Assembly: GCF_000001735.4 (NCBI RefSeq)
Contig: NC_003074.8
Coordinates: forward strand, 5,828,101-5,892,100
DNA length: 64,000 bases
Direction: 5' to 3'
Source of the DNA: Arabidopsis thaliana
Lineage: Eukaryota > Streptophyta > Magnoliopsida > Brassicales > Brassicaceae
Shown here: positions 1 to 10,397 of the stretch, in pieces
Layout: each line of letters starts with the position of its first letter
Position numbering within the stretch: position 1 is the first letter of the stretch
The notes under the pieces: model-generated
Told to the model about the DNA's origin: nothing
What the model saw: only the letters and a program-made list of their open reading frames with translations
The model's database searches: none
Program-made: the position numbers and the translations under genes

Positions 1-1227
1 TTCAGCTGTCGACTGAACACAATGCTAACAATGAAGATATTCGTTGGGAACTCAAGGACTTACATCCTGATGACCCGCAGATCGTTGTGTTCAGGCATGG
101 AGTTTGGAGAGTTAAGGGCATCATTCAGGTAGTTTCTCATTCTCCTGCCATCCCTTGTGATGTTAATTTTCCAAAAGAAAAATGTAAAATTAGTCACTTA
201 GACATAACTAGGTTCCTTGTTGTGTTAACTCTCTTTGGTTTCGCAAACTTTGACATATCTACCTTATGCTTGTTTCGGAAGAGCTAAATCATTTTTCTTC
301 TCTCTTTTTTAGTCTTTGAGCGGTTTGGCCTTTCTTATAAGCTATAGAAAAGTTCATTAGAGGTCTGAGAAGTACAAATCTTTAAAAAGTTTTGAGAATT
401 AGCAAGTAATGAGGTAGTGCATAAGCAGAATTAGCAAGTAATGGGTTTCTGATGAACTCCATACATATGTACTGAACAAGCTAAATATATGTCTTACGCT
501 CTTTGTGATGTCTAGTTACCAATAATTAATCATCTCTACCATGCAGCTCTTAAGACTTTCTGATGATTCCCTGTATTTACTGTTCAACTTTGATTCGCTG
601 TTTATATAGGTATCGAGGTCTATAGGAGACATGTACATGAAACGGCCCGAATTTAACAAGGAGCCAATCAGTCAAAAGTTCAGAATTGCAGAGCCAATGA
701 AAAGACCCTTGATGTCTGCAACACCAACAATACTCTCTCATCCTCTGCACCCTAATGATTCGTTTCTCATTTTTGCATCTGATGGTCTTTGGGAGCATTT
801 GACTAACGAAAAAGCAGTTGAGATTGTTCATAACCATCCCCGTGCTGTAAGTTTCTACTTTGATTTCTCTCTTAGATGGCGTTTTTGGTCTAGATAAGTT
901 TTAGATTGCAGTTTTAAGCGAGTCAAGTCACAAGAATCCTCATTATTACAAATTCGTTAAATATATAAATGATTTCTTGCATTGTGTGTTTCTCTCTATG
1001 TTCAGGGAAGCGCAAAGAGACTGATAAAGGCGGCTCTTCACGAGGCAGCGAGGAAACGTGAGATGAGATATTCAGATCTAAGGAAGATTGACAAGAAAGT
1101 GAGACGACATTTTCATGATGACATCACGGTTATAGTGGTGTTCTTGAACCATGACCTCATATCGAGAGGCCACATCAACTCAACCCAAGACACAACAGTC
1201 TCTATACGGAGTGCTCTTGAACACTGA
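1..1227 (+). CDS. Protein phosphatase 2C, clade D type (3' part)
   Basis: The 3' end of a PPM-family Ser/Thr phosphatase gene that begins outside the window. Exons read as 1-128, 610-846 and 1006-1227, all joined in phase with GT..AG introns. The peptide includes [10 protein letters not shown], then [17 protein letters not shown], then [11 protein letters not shown]. The Asp residues of SDGLWE and DDITV are conserved metal-binding or core positions of PP2Cs. The C-terminal extension after [10 protein letters not shown] is typical of plant clade D enzymes. Members of that clade dephosphorylate plasma-membrane H+-ATPases in the auxin/SAUR growth pathway. That role is family knowledge, not shown here. 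By position this would be At3g17090. The catalytic N-terminal half is not visible. Confidence 0.93.
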
Positions 1228-1895
1228 GAATCCCAAACATTTTACAACAATGTTTCTTCTTACTTGATTATATGACTTTTGCCTAGAATGAATAAAAAAA
1301 AGGCAACATATGGAAAAAACCAAAAATGAAAAAAACAACATCATTATCGTACGTAATGAGTTCTCTCTTGTATTAAGCGGCTATGTTTGACTTTTGGTGT
1401 TTCTCTTCAAAGTTCTGATGAGTTCCAAGTCTTTTACTTCTTGCCGTTCGTCAAAAGTATGTAATGTAACATAGCCGTGTAACCATACTATTCTCGAATG
1501 TAACATCAAGTCTCTAATCAAAATTGTTTTGGTAACTTATAATTATTCTTCATTCCCGAACAGTGGTTATTCTTCAACATTTCTAGGTTTAACTTTATTG
1601 ATCAAAAAAGATTTTAAGATGCTCTTGGATTACTGTTTCGATATTTATGTGCCACAGTTGTCAACTCTTCATACTATCTCAAATTTGCGGTTTCGGTGAA
1701 ATACTTAATTTTCGTACGGATTTGATTTGGAGAACAAAGTCGTGGAGCAACGTTTGGCTTCAACATTTTACTTATGCAAGACTTAAATGTTAGTTCTGAT
1801 TAAATGGATTCATGGACCTTTTCTAAAAAATATCAAATACAATTCCATAAATCTATAAAGTTCTTGTTAATACTAAAACCTTTGAGAGTACTAAT
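1228..1895. other. 3' flank of the PP2C gene, no gene seen
   Basis: An AT-rich stretch holding the 3' UTR of the phosphatase (AATAAA near 1291) and then spacer. I found no ORF or structured RNA worth calling before the snoRNA candidates. Confidence 0.5.
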
Positions 1896-2001
1896 GAAAG
1901 AAAAATCAGATTAAGCTTTCTAGGCTGCATTATGCATCAAAAAGAAGTTGAATGTCAATCAACAACTCAGAGCCCAGTGCATATTCATCATCTTTTCCTT
2001 C
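1896..2001 (-). ncRNA. Candidate C/D box snoRNA (cluster member 3)
   Basis: Read on the minus strand. A terminal stem pairs GAAGGAAAA (2001-1993) with TTTTTCTTTC (1905-1896), allowing one G-U pair. Box C ATGATGA (1991-1985) follows the 5' stem and box D CTGA (1909-1906) precedes the 3' stem. A D'-like CTGA lies at 1970-1967 and a C'-like TTGATGC at 1940-1934. At 106 nt it is at the long end for plant C/D RNAs. I could not match either guide region to rRNA from memory. It lies directly downstream of a stronger C/D candidate and shares its presumed transcript, which supports the call. Confidence 0.55.
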
Positions 2002-2061
2002 TTAGACCCTCAACAATTATTCTAGCCAGATAAAAAAATTGAAACAGATACAAAAAATTAT

Positions 2062-2145
2062 AAGGATCCTCAGAGTAAAAATGCTTATAGCTTTTCATCA
2101 ATAAAAAATCAGGTCTCAAAGATTTCATGCCATCATAGGATCCTT
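2062..2145 (-). ncRNA. C/D box snoRNA predicted to target 18S rRNA
   Basis: Read on the minus strand. A perfect 8-bp terminal stem (AAGGATCC at both ends, 2145-2138 with 2069-2062) encloses box C ATGATGG (2136-2130), D' CTGA (2112-2109), C' TGATGAA (2100-2094) and D CTGA (2073-2070). The nucleotides before D' are complementary to GTCTCAAAGATT near the 5' end of 18S rRNA, a 12-nt perfect match at plus-strand 2113-2124. By the D+5 rule the 2'-O-methylated base would be C38 of plant 18S rRNA by my count. The second guide, before D, has no target I recognise. The RNA should act in the nucleolus with fibrillarin. It is about 84 nt, a normal size. Confidence 0.82.
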
Positions 2146-2182
2146 CAATAAGCTTTTTTAAAAAAGAAACGATAACTGATTA

Positions 2183-2345
2183 GGATATAGCACGAGCTTA
2201 TTCGCTATGCCTGGTTAAACATAGACGAAGCGACTCAACGCCCCTGCAATAATCTATCGCCTCACGAATAAAATCGATGAAAGAATCATCCCGTAGATAT
2301 TGAATACTCTACAGGAAATTCAATCTGAGAGGCGAATCCAATCAG
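2183..2345 (-). ncRNA. Candidate H/ACA snoRNA
   Basis: On the minus strand a first hairpin closes with TCGCCTC (2335-2329) pairing GAGGCGA (2263-2257), with an inner GTAGA/TCTAC stem. It is followed by an H-box match AGATTA (2255-2250). A second hairpin has CTATG/CATAG (2224-2220 with 2209-2205) and an ATA three bases before the proposed 3' end at 2183. This is the hairpin-hinge-hairpin-tail layout of plant H/ACA RNAs that guide pseudouridylation. The closing stem of hairpin 2 is weak and I did not assign a target uridine, so the call rests on layout and on lying in a snoRNA cluster. Confidence 0.45.
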
Positions 2346-2448
2346 CTACAAAACGATTCTAAAAGATCATATACAAACATAGTAAAAACACAGCAAACTA
2401 AACCTAGCTTAAGAGAGATCGAATGTTTTAGGCATCGCCGGAAGTGTT

Positions 2449-2539
2449 GGTTTATATACATACTTATGAATTTAGGTCTTAGGGTTTTTTCTGCCGCAAA
2501 CATCAAACATAATGGGCCTTCATACTAGACTAATGGGCT
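2449..2539 (-). promoter_or_regulatory. Telo-box plus site II promoter of the snoRNA cluster
   Basis: Reading on the minus strand, two TGGGCY site II elements (2534-2539, 2513-2518) are followed by a telo-box AAACCCTAA (2487-2479) and a TATA-like TATATAAACC (about 2459-2450). This combination is known from Arabidopsis ribosomal protein and snoRNA gene promoters. No protein ORF starts downstream, but the three snoRNA candidates do. Confidence 0.7.
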
Positions 2540-3451
2540 TTTCTTCTTTTATTATAAGCCTGCCTCAGAGAAAACGCATAACCCAGTTGGCAAATAATCT
2601 TTGGCCCGTGTCTTTTTCAAACATCATTCATTCATTTCTTATAATGCTTTCTGATTTTAAAACTCTTGACACTTTGAACAGAAAATGGATTCTTGTTATT
2701 TGCATCAAACATTATCTATGGATGTTAAAATCCTATTATCTTCAGATCAAATCCAAAACCAAAACTATACAAACAAATATAAGAATGAAAATAAGTTTCT
2801 TTTTAAAAACAACAAGTGTTACAGCTACATTATAAGTCTGAATTATAAAATCTTACAAATATTAGTAATTTTTGATTAAACATAAAACAAAACTTTTTAT
2901 TATCGTAGCTAACAATCAAAGTTTTTTTTTTTAAAAAAAAAAACAGACGCTAATTCGCACTACTACACAAATCAATAGTTTTAGAAAAAAAAGAAAAAAA
3001 GAGAGAGATGATCATAAAATAAGGAAAAAGAAGAAAAGGATAACAATAATTAATTCTAACAGGATAGTGCACATCACATGGCAGAAGTAGGACAGTAATT
3101 TGTTTTTGGTTACATGTGTATAAAAATGCGATTCTTTGCTTCATTCCTCTTTGTTAAAATAAAATAAAATAAAAATAAAAGGAAGAAGAAGAAGAAGAAA
3201 GGATTCGTCTTCCTTCTTCCACACCCTTTCTGACACCTCATCTCCCCTCCCACCTTCTCCGTCCCGTTCCGTTTCTCCATCAGGTAATTATTAATCTCCT
3301 CTTAATCATCCCTCTAATCTCTTTCCCGTTTCTTCATCTCCCGATTCTCAATTCCATCTACACAGATCCTCGATTCCGATCCAACAGTTCGAATTCAGTT
3401 TCCGATTCTGATCTGATCGAACCAATACTCACTGAGATTTGATCGGCGATT
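2540..3451. other. Spacer and 5' region of AIF3
   Basis: AT-rich spacer to about 3150, then a GA/CT-rich leader before the AIF3 start codon (GAAGAAGAAGAAG run near 3183, pyrimidine-rich 3200-3300). A CAG/GTAATT at about 3282 could be a 5' UTR splice donor, but I cannot place an acceptor with confidence. Confidence 0.4.
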
Positions 3452-4144
3452 ATGGAGTCTATATCTCCGGTATCGAATCAGCTTCTTCAGCCGACGACGA
3501 CGAGCTCTAATTCCGATCGCTCTCGTCGTAAGCGTAAGAAGAAATCATCGCCATCATCGGTTGAGAAATCTCCATCTCCGTCAATATCGTTGGAGAAATG
3601 GAGATCGGAGAAGCAGCAACAGATCTACTCAACGAAGCTAGTTCATGCTTTAAGAGAGCTACGAATCAGCCAACAACCATCTTCATCATCATCTTCTTCG
3701 ATTCCACGTGGAGGTAGAGCCGTACGTGAAGTCGCCGATAGAGCTTTAGCAGTTGCGGCGAGAGGTAAAACGTTATGGAGTCGAGCGATACTTTCAAAAG
3801 CTGTAAAACTCAAATTCAGGAAACACAAACGCCAGAGAATCTCTAATCCGACGACGACGACGTTAACCACCGGGAGTATCAGGTCAAAGAAACAGAGAGC
3901 GACGGTTTTGAGGCTTAAGGCTAAAGGTTTGCCAGCTGTACAGAGGAAAGTGAAAGTACTGAGCCGGTTAGTTCCCGGTTGCCGTAAACAATCATTACCG
4001 GTGGTTTTAGAAGAAACCACTGATTATATAGCTGCGATGGAGATGCAGATTCGTACTATGACTGCGATTCTCTCCGCCGTTAGTTCTTCTCCTCCGCCGC
4101 CAACGCCAGGTCACGAAGGGGGACAAACACACATGCTTGGTTAG
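3452..4144 (+). CDS. AIF3: Atypical bHLH transcription regulator AIF3
   Basis: Single-exon, 230-residue nuclear protein. The N-terminus is Ser-rich with a basic SRRKRKKK cluster at 24-31 (probable nuclear signal). Residues about 145-205 form a helix-loop-helix (RATVLRLKAKGL..VLSRLVPGC..LPVVLEETTDYIAAMEMQI). The basic region before it lacks the usual E-box-reading His/Glu/Arg set. This marks the ATBS1-interacting factors (AIF1-4), which heterodimerise with other HLH proteins and repress brassinosteroid-driven growth (family knowledge). A poly-Ser run lies at 77-83. The chosen ATG is the first in a long in-frame ORF and sits behind a pyrimidine-rich leader. By position it is At3g17100 (bHLH147). 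Confidence 0.93.
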   Translation: MESISPVSNQLLQPTTTSSNSDRSRRKRKKKSSPSSVEKSPSPSISLEKWRSEKQQQIYSTKLVHALRELRISQQPSSSSSSSIPRGGRAVREVADRALAVAARGKTLWSRAILSKAVKLKFRKHKRQRISNPTTTTLTTGSIRSKKQRATVLRLKAKGLPAVQRKVKVLSRLVPGCRKQSLPVVLEETTDYIAAMEMQIRTMTAILSAVSSSPPPPTPGHEGGQTHMLG

Positions 4145-7100
4145 TTGGCCAAACTGTCCTTTTATTTTTTTCCAATTTTAAAAACCAAAAAAAAAACTGT
4201 TTTTTTTTATCATATTATTATTCTTCTCACTGTATTGTTTGTTGTTTGAATATTTTACTATTCAACTTTATTTACCATTTCGTCATGTATATCCTTTTTT
4301 CTTGAATCTCTCTATTACCAAAAAAATTAGTGCCAAGAAGAAGAAACAGGACAGTGATTAATTTATGTATAATCGTAATAAATTTCAGTTTCTTGATAAT
4401 CGTGGAAGCACATTTGAGAGATTGTGATTTAGTTTGTTGTTTTTGCAATACTTGTTGATTAAGATAACAACTGTGGACATAATGACAAATTTGTTTTTAA
4501 AGTGTTTGGTGAATTAATGATATGGCAAAATGAAACAATGGAGAGTATAATTAGTTTTTGTTTTGTTATGTTTGAAGTTAGGTTGGTGATTGGAACTGAG
4601 TTCTCTAGATCTGTTATGACAACATTTATTTTCTTCTTCTGTAAATGGTATTGGGGTTTATTTTGGTATGTGGTTAGATTTTGACGATGCAAAAAAACAA
4701 GTTAAAAAAGCGAAAAAAATCTAGAGAGTTAACACAATCACATGGTTGAGAAAGACATGAACATGGTGACTCACATGATTCATTTCTGCACATAGGGTAT
4801 ATAATCGACCACTGACCAGTGTTTTTTTTACTTATGGTTGATTCTTTTACTAGTACAAAACTACTCGGATACACGAAAAAGGTGAATAAAAAAAGGCACT
4901 AAAAATCTTCTTCTTTGTTTTTGGTCGGCCAAAAGGCACTGATTTTGGTGAAACTGTTAGTATTTTGGAGGAATAGTAATACCCCCCAAAAAAAAAGGAA
5001 ATTCATGACACATAATGTTTTCTGACACATGTCATGTGGTTTTTACATTATCTCCAACTTTCTCAATACTTGTACAAAACCCTTAAACCCCACCAACACT
5101 TATATTTTTGTTGCACATGTGATGCATTCAATTGGGTAGACAATGAAAATCTTTCAATAGATATACTTCAGAAGAGATGTATAGTAGAGATTTGGGGTTA
5201 ACTACTCCAACTTGACAGTTCCATTTTATTACATCTAAAGAAAACAAAGAAGAAAAGGTCTGAAGAATTTTTGGTTTAATCTTAAATTGAGTATTTAATA
5301 ACATAATAAGACCAACTTTCATTTTATTTTTTCAAGCGTGATTTTGAATAGCATTCAAAATCTGCAAATTGAGTATTTAATAGCATAATTATCCTACAAT
5401 GTGCGTATAATAGCCTAAAATATTGCGTTGCTCGAGGAGAGTATTCAAATGACAACTTGTTTTTGGTTTAATGTTAAATTGATGTAGTCTTGATTTTACG
5501 AGGGAAAGGACAATTATGTGTCCGTGAAAATAAATTTTGTCCACTAAAAAGAAGGAAAATGAAAAAGAGAAGAGCACATGGATTAAATGATTTTGGCGTA
5601 GTCATAGACTCTTATTGTGAATAATGTCACTACGAGCTTTAAGCTGCTTTTTGTTAACCTCTTTAATTTGATTGTCAATAAAGACTATTTATTGGTCTTA
5701 TTCCAATCACTTTTTTATTTTGTCAACTATTTAAGTCACTTAGTTGTCGGTTTAGATACACTGTACACATTTTCAATGATCGTTAACTTAGCTGGAACTG
5801 TTAAGTGTTAACTATGAAAGCACTACGTACAAATAAGAAAACTACATAAACTAACTCCTGATGGTTGAGCAAACTGTATCAATTTATGGCATGAATGGTG
5901 CACTTAGTTATTGAAGCATTTTTTTTCCTAGGATCAACCGATCGAACTTTTTAAGTTCCATATGATGCAAATTAAATAAACTGTAACGTTTTAAGTTTTA
6001 ACGAAATGGTGCATTTTGAAAGTTTCTTTGTTTAATACCGAGCGCACAAAATTGAACCAGACGTTAAATATCTTCGTGCACACAACACAATAATCAGATG
6101 GTCCATGTTAAAGCATGGATTTAGTCATTTAGACACTTAAGCTAATTGATAAGGATGTCTTCTACTTCTATATAAATGCGAAATAGATACACAACAATCG
6201 TGGTATATATATAAATTAACTAATCAAGATTGTTCTAGTTCCGCCATGACGGGCAGCCTGTCGTGTGCCGCTGTCCGAACCATACACAAGCCACTGACCA
6301 TTCTTATTCGCACGTGGGGTACATAACCTGTTGGACCACACGTGTGCTCTCAGATTATCTACTTCTTCAAAAAAAAAAAAAAACTATTTAAAGGATACGT
6401 CCAATTGAACCCTATATTTAATGCATTTTTGTTTATGTAACTAACTGCATGCTTTGGTACAAAAAAAAAATCTTCAAAGTATGTCATTGTTTACTTTGCA
6501 AATCTTGCATGGATATGTATATTATTACACAAATAAAATTATTTTTCATTTTTTACCAAAAAATAATAATTAATTTCCACACCTAAAATTTCAGAAAGAA
6601 AGGTTTTTAGTTTTTACAAACCTAACGTATACGACAAGAACAAAACGTTAAATTCACAACAAGTAACCACACACAAAAAAAAAACAATTTAAAGAAAAAA
6701 ATGTAGATAGGGATTATGGTACGTCGCTTGGTTGCTGTATTGAAACAAGAGATGGGCGTTTCTCTGCTGTCTCATCTCAATCCACGACAAGGTTTGTTGG
6801 GTTGTCAAGTAATATACAAATCTTCATTAATCAATTTCTTATTATTTTAAACACTCTTTTTTGGTCTGTCAACATACATTCAGTTGAGTAGTTGACAAAA
6901 ATGCTAAAAAGTTGTCTTAGCCTGAGTATAATGCAACTTAAGTTATACCTTATTAGTACTTATTTATAAAAGAGTTGGGTTTTAAAATTTTAACTTAGTT
7001 AAACACGTAGTCTACCAATGTTACTCTTATTTTAATAAGTCTATCTGTTATTTGATACATTTTTTCCATGCTAAGAAAACTGTTTCTAACTTTTTACATG

Positions 7101-7168
7101 CATATGCCACCAATTACTTTTATTAAGTAAGATTGATTGTCATAACTTTGTTTCTTACCTCTACAAAC
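4145..7168. other. Gene-poor AT-rich stretch
   Basis: AIF3 3' UTR (to about 4330), then about 2.8 kb without a convincing ORF. A short local repeat, AAATTGAGTATTTAATA, occurs at about 5284 and 5367. G-box cores CACGTG lie near 6312, with ACACGTGTG near 6340, in a patch of higher GC (6240-6350). I see no tRNA or splice-linked coding. Confidence 0.5.
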
Positions 7169-7365
7169 AGTGGCGGATCTAGACAAACATTTAGTATAGG
7201 GCACTATTCATTTACTTTAACAAGGCTCGAACCTGGGTAAGGATGAAGTAATAGTAGAAGCACTAACCATTTGTGCTAGATCATTCTTATAAGATGTCTT
7301 TACAAACAAAAATCTATAAAGTAGTGTAGGGCACGTGTCCCACCTCCCTCCAACCTAGAACATTT
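7169..7365. repeat. Degenerate dispersed retroposon-like repeat
   Basis: Begins AGTGGCGGATCTAGA and contains AGGCTCGAACCTGGGT and then GTAGGGCACGTGTCCCACCT. These phrases recur together in plant retroposon-like repeats as I remember them. There is no ORF and no clear target duplication, so family and limits are uncertain. The CTCGAACCTGGG phrase looks tRNA-like but lacks a cloverleaf. Confidence 0.35.
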
Positions 7366-8217
7366 TTGTTTAAAAAGGTTTTAACGTTCACAAACAAATA
7401 TAATAGATATTTTTGATCGAGAGCAATTATAACGTGAATAAGTATCACTAGATAACGCCAAAACTTCATATTCCTATAATCCTAGACGGCCAATTATTAA
7501 CCCTGCAATGCTGAAAATCGATGTCAATACGATAAATTTAAGAGTCCAAAGTCTAAACAAACAGTCTATATGAGGTTTTCTAGAAATTAAGCAAACGAAA
7601 TTTAGAGTAGGGTACACTTAAACTAATGTAGTTACATCTAAATCAAAATGTTGTATTCGAAGTACTTGTTTTTGTCATATAGAGACTAGAGACGCAGAAC
7701 TAGTAATTGATATATACATGAAAGGTAGTTTTGCGATTTGACCTATATCTATTCTATGAAAGCCTACAAAAAGCAATCTAGCACGAGGGTCACACGCTAC
7801 GATAGTTCTTTCCTTCGTCCTCTAGAATTATCTTTTTTTAAAAGGCACTTCTTGATAATCAATTATTGAGTGGCAATTAGATCCCTAAACATTGATTAAG
7901 TTCGTACTAATCATACATAATCTCACCTAGATTAGTTATAAAATGACTTTAGAAACCTGCGCCAGCAAGGTGTGGAATTCTTCACGTTTTTACTAGTTTA
8001 TCATTTTCCAAGTTTTTCGCCAAAACGGTTGATTATAATAGGATTTAAGAAAATATCAATAAATCATACATCTATGTTTTTCTTTTTTTTTTTTGTCAAA
8101 CAATCATATATGTTATATTCTCTCTTTCACAACCCTAATAGTTATTTTCTTTTTTTTTTGTTAAACACAAGTACACAACCATAATAACTTGTAGTGAGGA
8201 AAAAAAAAAAGTACTTC

Positions 8218-8500
8218 TTATTTACTCTCTTTGTTATTTTTTGTTTGATTGTTTAGAAAAAAAATTTGTTTCTAAAAGATTGATTTTTTAAGTTTTCCAT
8301 GTAATATTTATTGGTTAGTATTGGTGAACTGTAATTTTTTAAAAAAATAGTTAATTATCATTGGTTTAAAGTTATAAAAAACTATAAAATACTAAAAATA
8401 ATATATTTATAATCAACATTTAATATATTTTCTTAATATGTGTGTTTTTTCTAAACAATGAAACATCTTATTTATATTTACAAATAGGATGTAGTATTTA
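8218..8500. mobile_element. MITE-like element with subterminal inverted repeats
   Basis: ATTGTTTAGAAAAAA near 8250 is repeated inverted as TTTTTTCTAAACAAT near 8445-8460. They enclose about 200 bp of AT-rich DNA with no coding. The size and symmetry fit a non-autonomous DNA transposon. The outermost ends are degenerate and I cannot define a target duplication. Confidence 0.4.
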
Positions 8501-9869
8501 AGTTAGGAAAGCGTAGAGAGACTCGTTAATTTGTCCACGACACATAGAAAAGAGAAAAACATTGTCCACTGCTCTTTAAAACGCACGTGGGTAGGACCCT
8601 ATCTAGTTTTCCATAAAGCCGTAAAACACGAAAATAACAATTTTTCATTACACACATAAAATAAAACCTTTATTAATGAGATATTATTATTAACTAGAAC
8701 AGCGAAAACAACAAAAAATTTCCAATAAAACCGCAAAAAAATCCCAACAAATGTACACTAGTATATTTACCAATATTGGATCAAATTTCAGATTGGTATG
8801 GTGGTCAAACCGGTTTGACCGTGAATCAGATTAGTGTATGGATTAACCAATACCAAATCTTGCTACTGTTTCCTTTTATCTTGCATTTTTCACTAAACTA
8901 ATTGCTATAGGGTTATGCATTTCAAATGTATTTATACTAAACAAAACAAAAATTGACAGTCTTTCTTTACTCATTTCAAATGCTGCATTTGACACTCTTT
9001 CTTTACTCATTATACTAAACTAAACAAAAATTGTGTTTTCATGTTGGGCCAAAATATCAAAGTGTTTTATAGTTCCAAGCAAATATTTGTTAGCAGAGAA
9101 CAAATATTTTAGTCAGGCAGGACTCAGGCCTGAACTTTATAAACGGGCTATTGGGGGTTCTTATAACAGTAACCGATAGACCCAATAATAGAAGTCAGTA
9201 AAGTCAAGTATGGACCTCCTTCACGCGTATCTGTAAAGAGGGCTAATTCCAAAAAGTGGGAGGTCCCAAGTCCAACTACACATATTCAAATTAAACTCTC
9301 TTTCTCTCCCTTGGATGAAACAAAAAAGATAGGAGGTCACGTTAAGTACACTGTACACACCACATAAGCCATTAACCAATATCTTATGACGTGTGTGTGA
9401 TAAAACATCTACTTATGGAAGTGTTGGTCGATGGATCGTGCTATTCAAAACGTTTACACGTATCTTTTAAGCATATACTATAATTTGCTATAGAGAGATG
9501 AGACGTAAAGAAGACGACACATGTTCCAATACTATATAAAATTAATATCATTTAGGATGATATTGGAGAAGTGGCGATTGCTGTATCTTCACCTACAAGA
9601 GCACTAAGATCGCAGGCCCACTTTATTCACCATTGTTCACACATATTAGTCAAAGGAAGCTACTAGAACTTACGTGACTCTTACGTTTCCATTATCCTCG
9701 ATTCCTTATAAATACTTACGCGGACCAACATTCTCTCCATAGATCATCCAATTGATTTCTAAATTACAAACGGCTTCTCTAGCTAGCTCTTTTTTCTAAA
9801 ACTTTCACAAAGAACGATCTCTTAATTTGTGGCTGACATAGCTTGGTTCTTAATAAAGAAGTTGTGGAA
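8501..9869. other. Upstream region of the glycine-rich protein gene
   Basis: No ORF of interest. CACGTG G-box core near 8584. A local repeat of CTTTCTTTACTCAT with ACTAAAC(A/T)AAACAAAAATTG occurs at 8935-9030. TATA-like TATAAATA at about 9706 lies about 165 bases before the chosen ATG, and TATATAAA at about 9533. Confidence 0.45.
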
Positions 9870-10397
9870 ATGGGAAGCCTCAAGTACTTAGGAGTTGCTT
9901 TCTTTGTTTTAGTTGTTTTTGACGTCTGTTTAGCAGCTAGATCACCAAAAGCTCTTGGTAGAGGGTCCGGTTCAGGTTCTGGATATGGTTCAGGCTCTGG
10001 GGGAGGTAACGGTGGTGGGGGAGGTGGTGGTGGCGGAGGGGGAGGCGGCGGAGGAGGTGGTGGTGGAGATGGATCAGGTTCAGGGAGTGGTTACGGGTCA
10101 GGGTATGGGTCCGGTAGTGGTTATGGAGGAGGAAACAACGGTGGTGGCGGTGGAGGTGGGGGCAGAGGTGGTGGAGGAGGAGGCGGAAATGGAGGTTCCG
10201 GAAACGGGTCAGGTTATGGAAGCGGCTCTGGATATGGAAGTGGTGCTGGTAGAGGTGGTGGTGGGGGAGGCGGCGGTGGAGGAGGAGGAGGTGGTGGTGG
10301 AGGTAGCCGCGGAAATGGATCCGGCTATGGAAGTGGATATGGTGAAGGGTATGGAAGCGGATACGGTGGTGGAGATAATTACGGTGACTCACCCTAA
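9870..10397 (+). CDS. Secreted glycine-rich protein
   Basis: A 175-residue ORF starting at the Met of MGSLKYLGVAFF. An upstream in-frame ATG at 9843 adds nine polar residues, but the downstream one gives a clean signal peptide (hydrophobic LGVAFFVLVVFDVCLA, cleavage near CLAA). The mature part is almost only Gly, Ser and Tyr in GSGSGYG blocks separated by long poly-Gly tracts, ending GGGDNYGDSP. This fits structural glycine-rich cell-wall proteins. The poly-Gly codons are mainly GGT/GGA/GGG, making a strongly purine-skewed GC island. By position it is At3g17110, which I recall as annotated pseudogene-like. Here the frame is open throughout, so it may be expressed. Repeat length is likely to vary between accessions. 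Confidence 0.7.
   Translation: MGSLKYLGVAFFVLVVFDVCLAARSPKALGRGSGSGSGYGSGSGGGNGGGGGGGGGGGGGGGGGGGDGSGSGSGYGSGYGSGSGYGGGNNGGGGGGGGRGGGGGGGNGGSGNGSGYGSGSGYGSGAGRGGGGGGGGGGGGGGGGGSRGNGSGYGSGYGEGYGSGYGGGDNYGDSP

Noticed and set aside
3643-4020. 125-codon minus-strand ORF
   Set aside because: Overlaps AIF3 exactly; no family features; AIF3 has a recognisable HLH.
7195-7275. tRNA gene (GGCTCGAACCTGGGT resembles a T-arm)
   Set aside because: No acceptor, D or anticodon stem can be drawn around it; better explained as a repeat relic.
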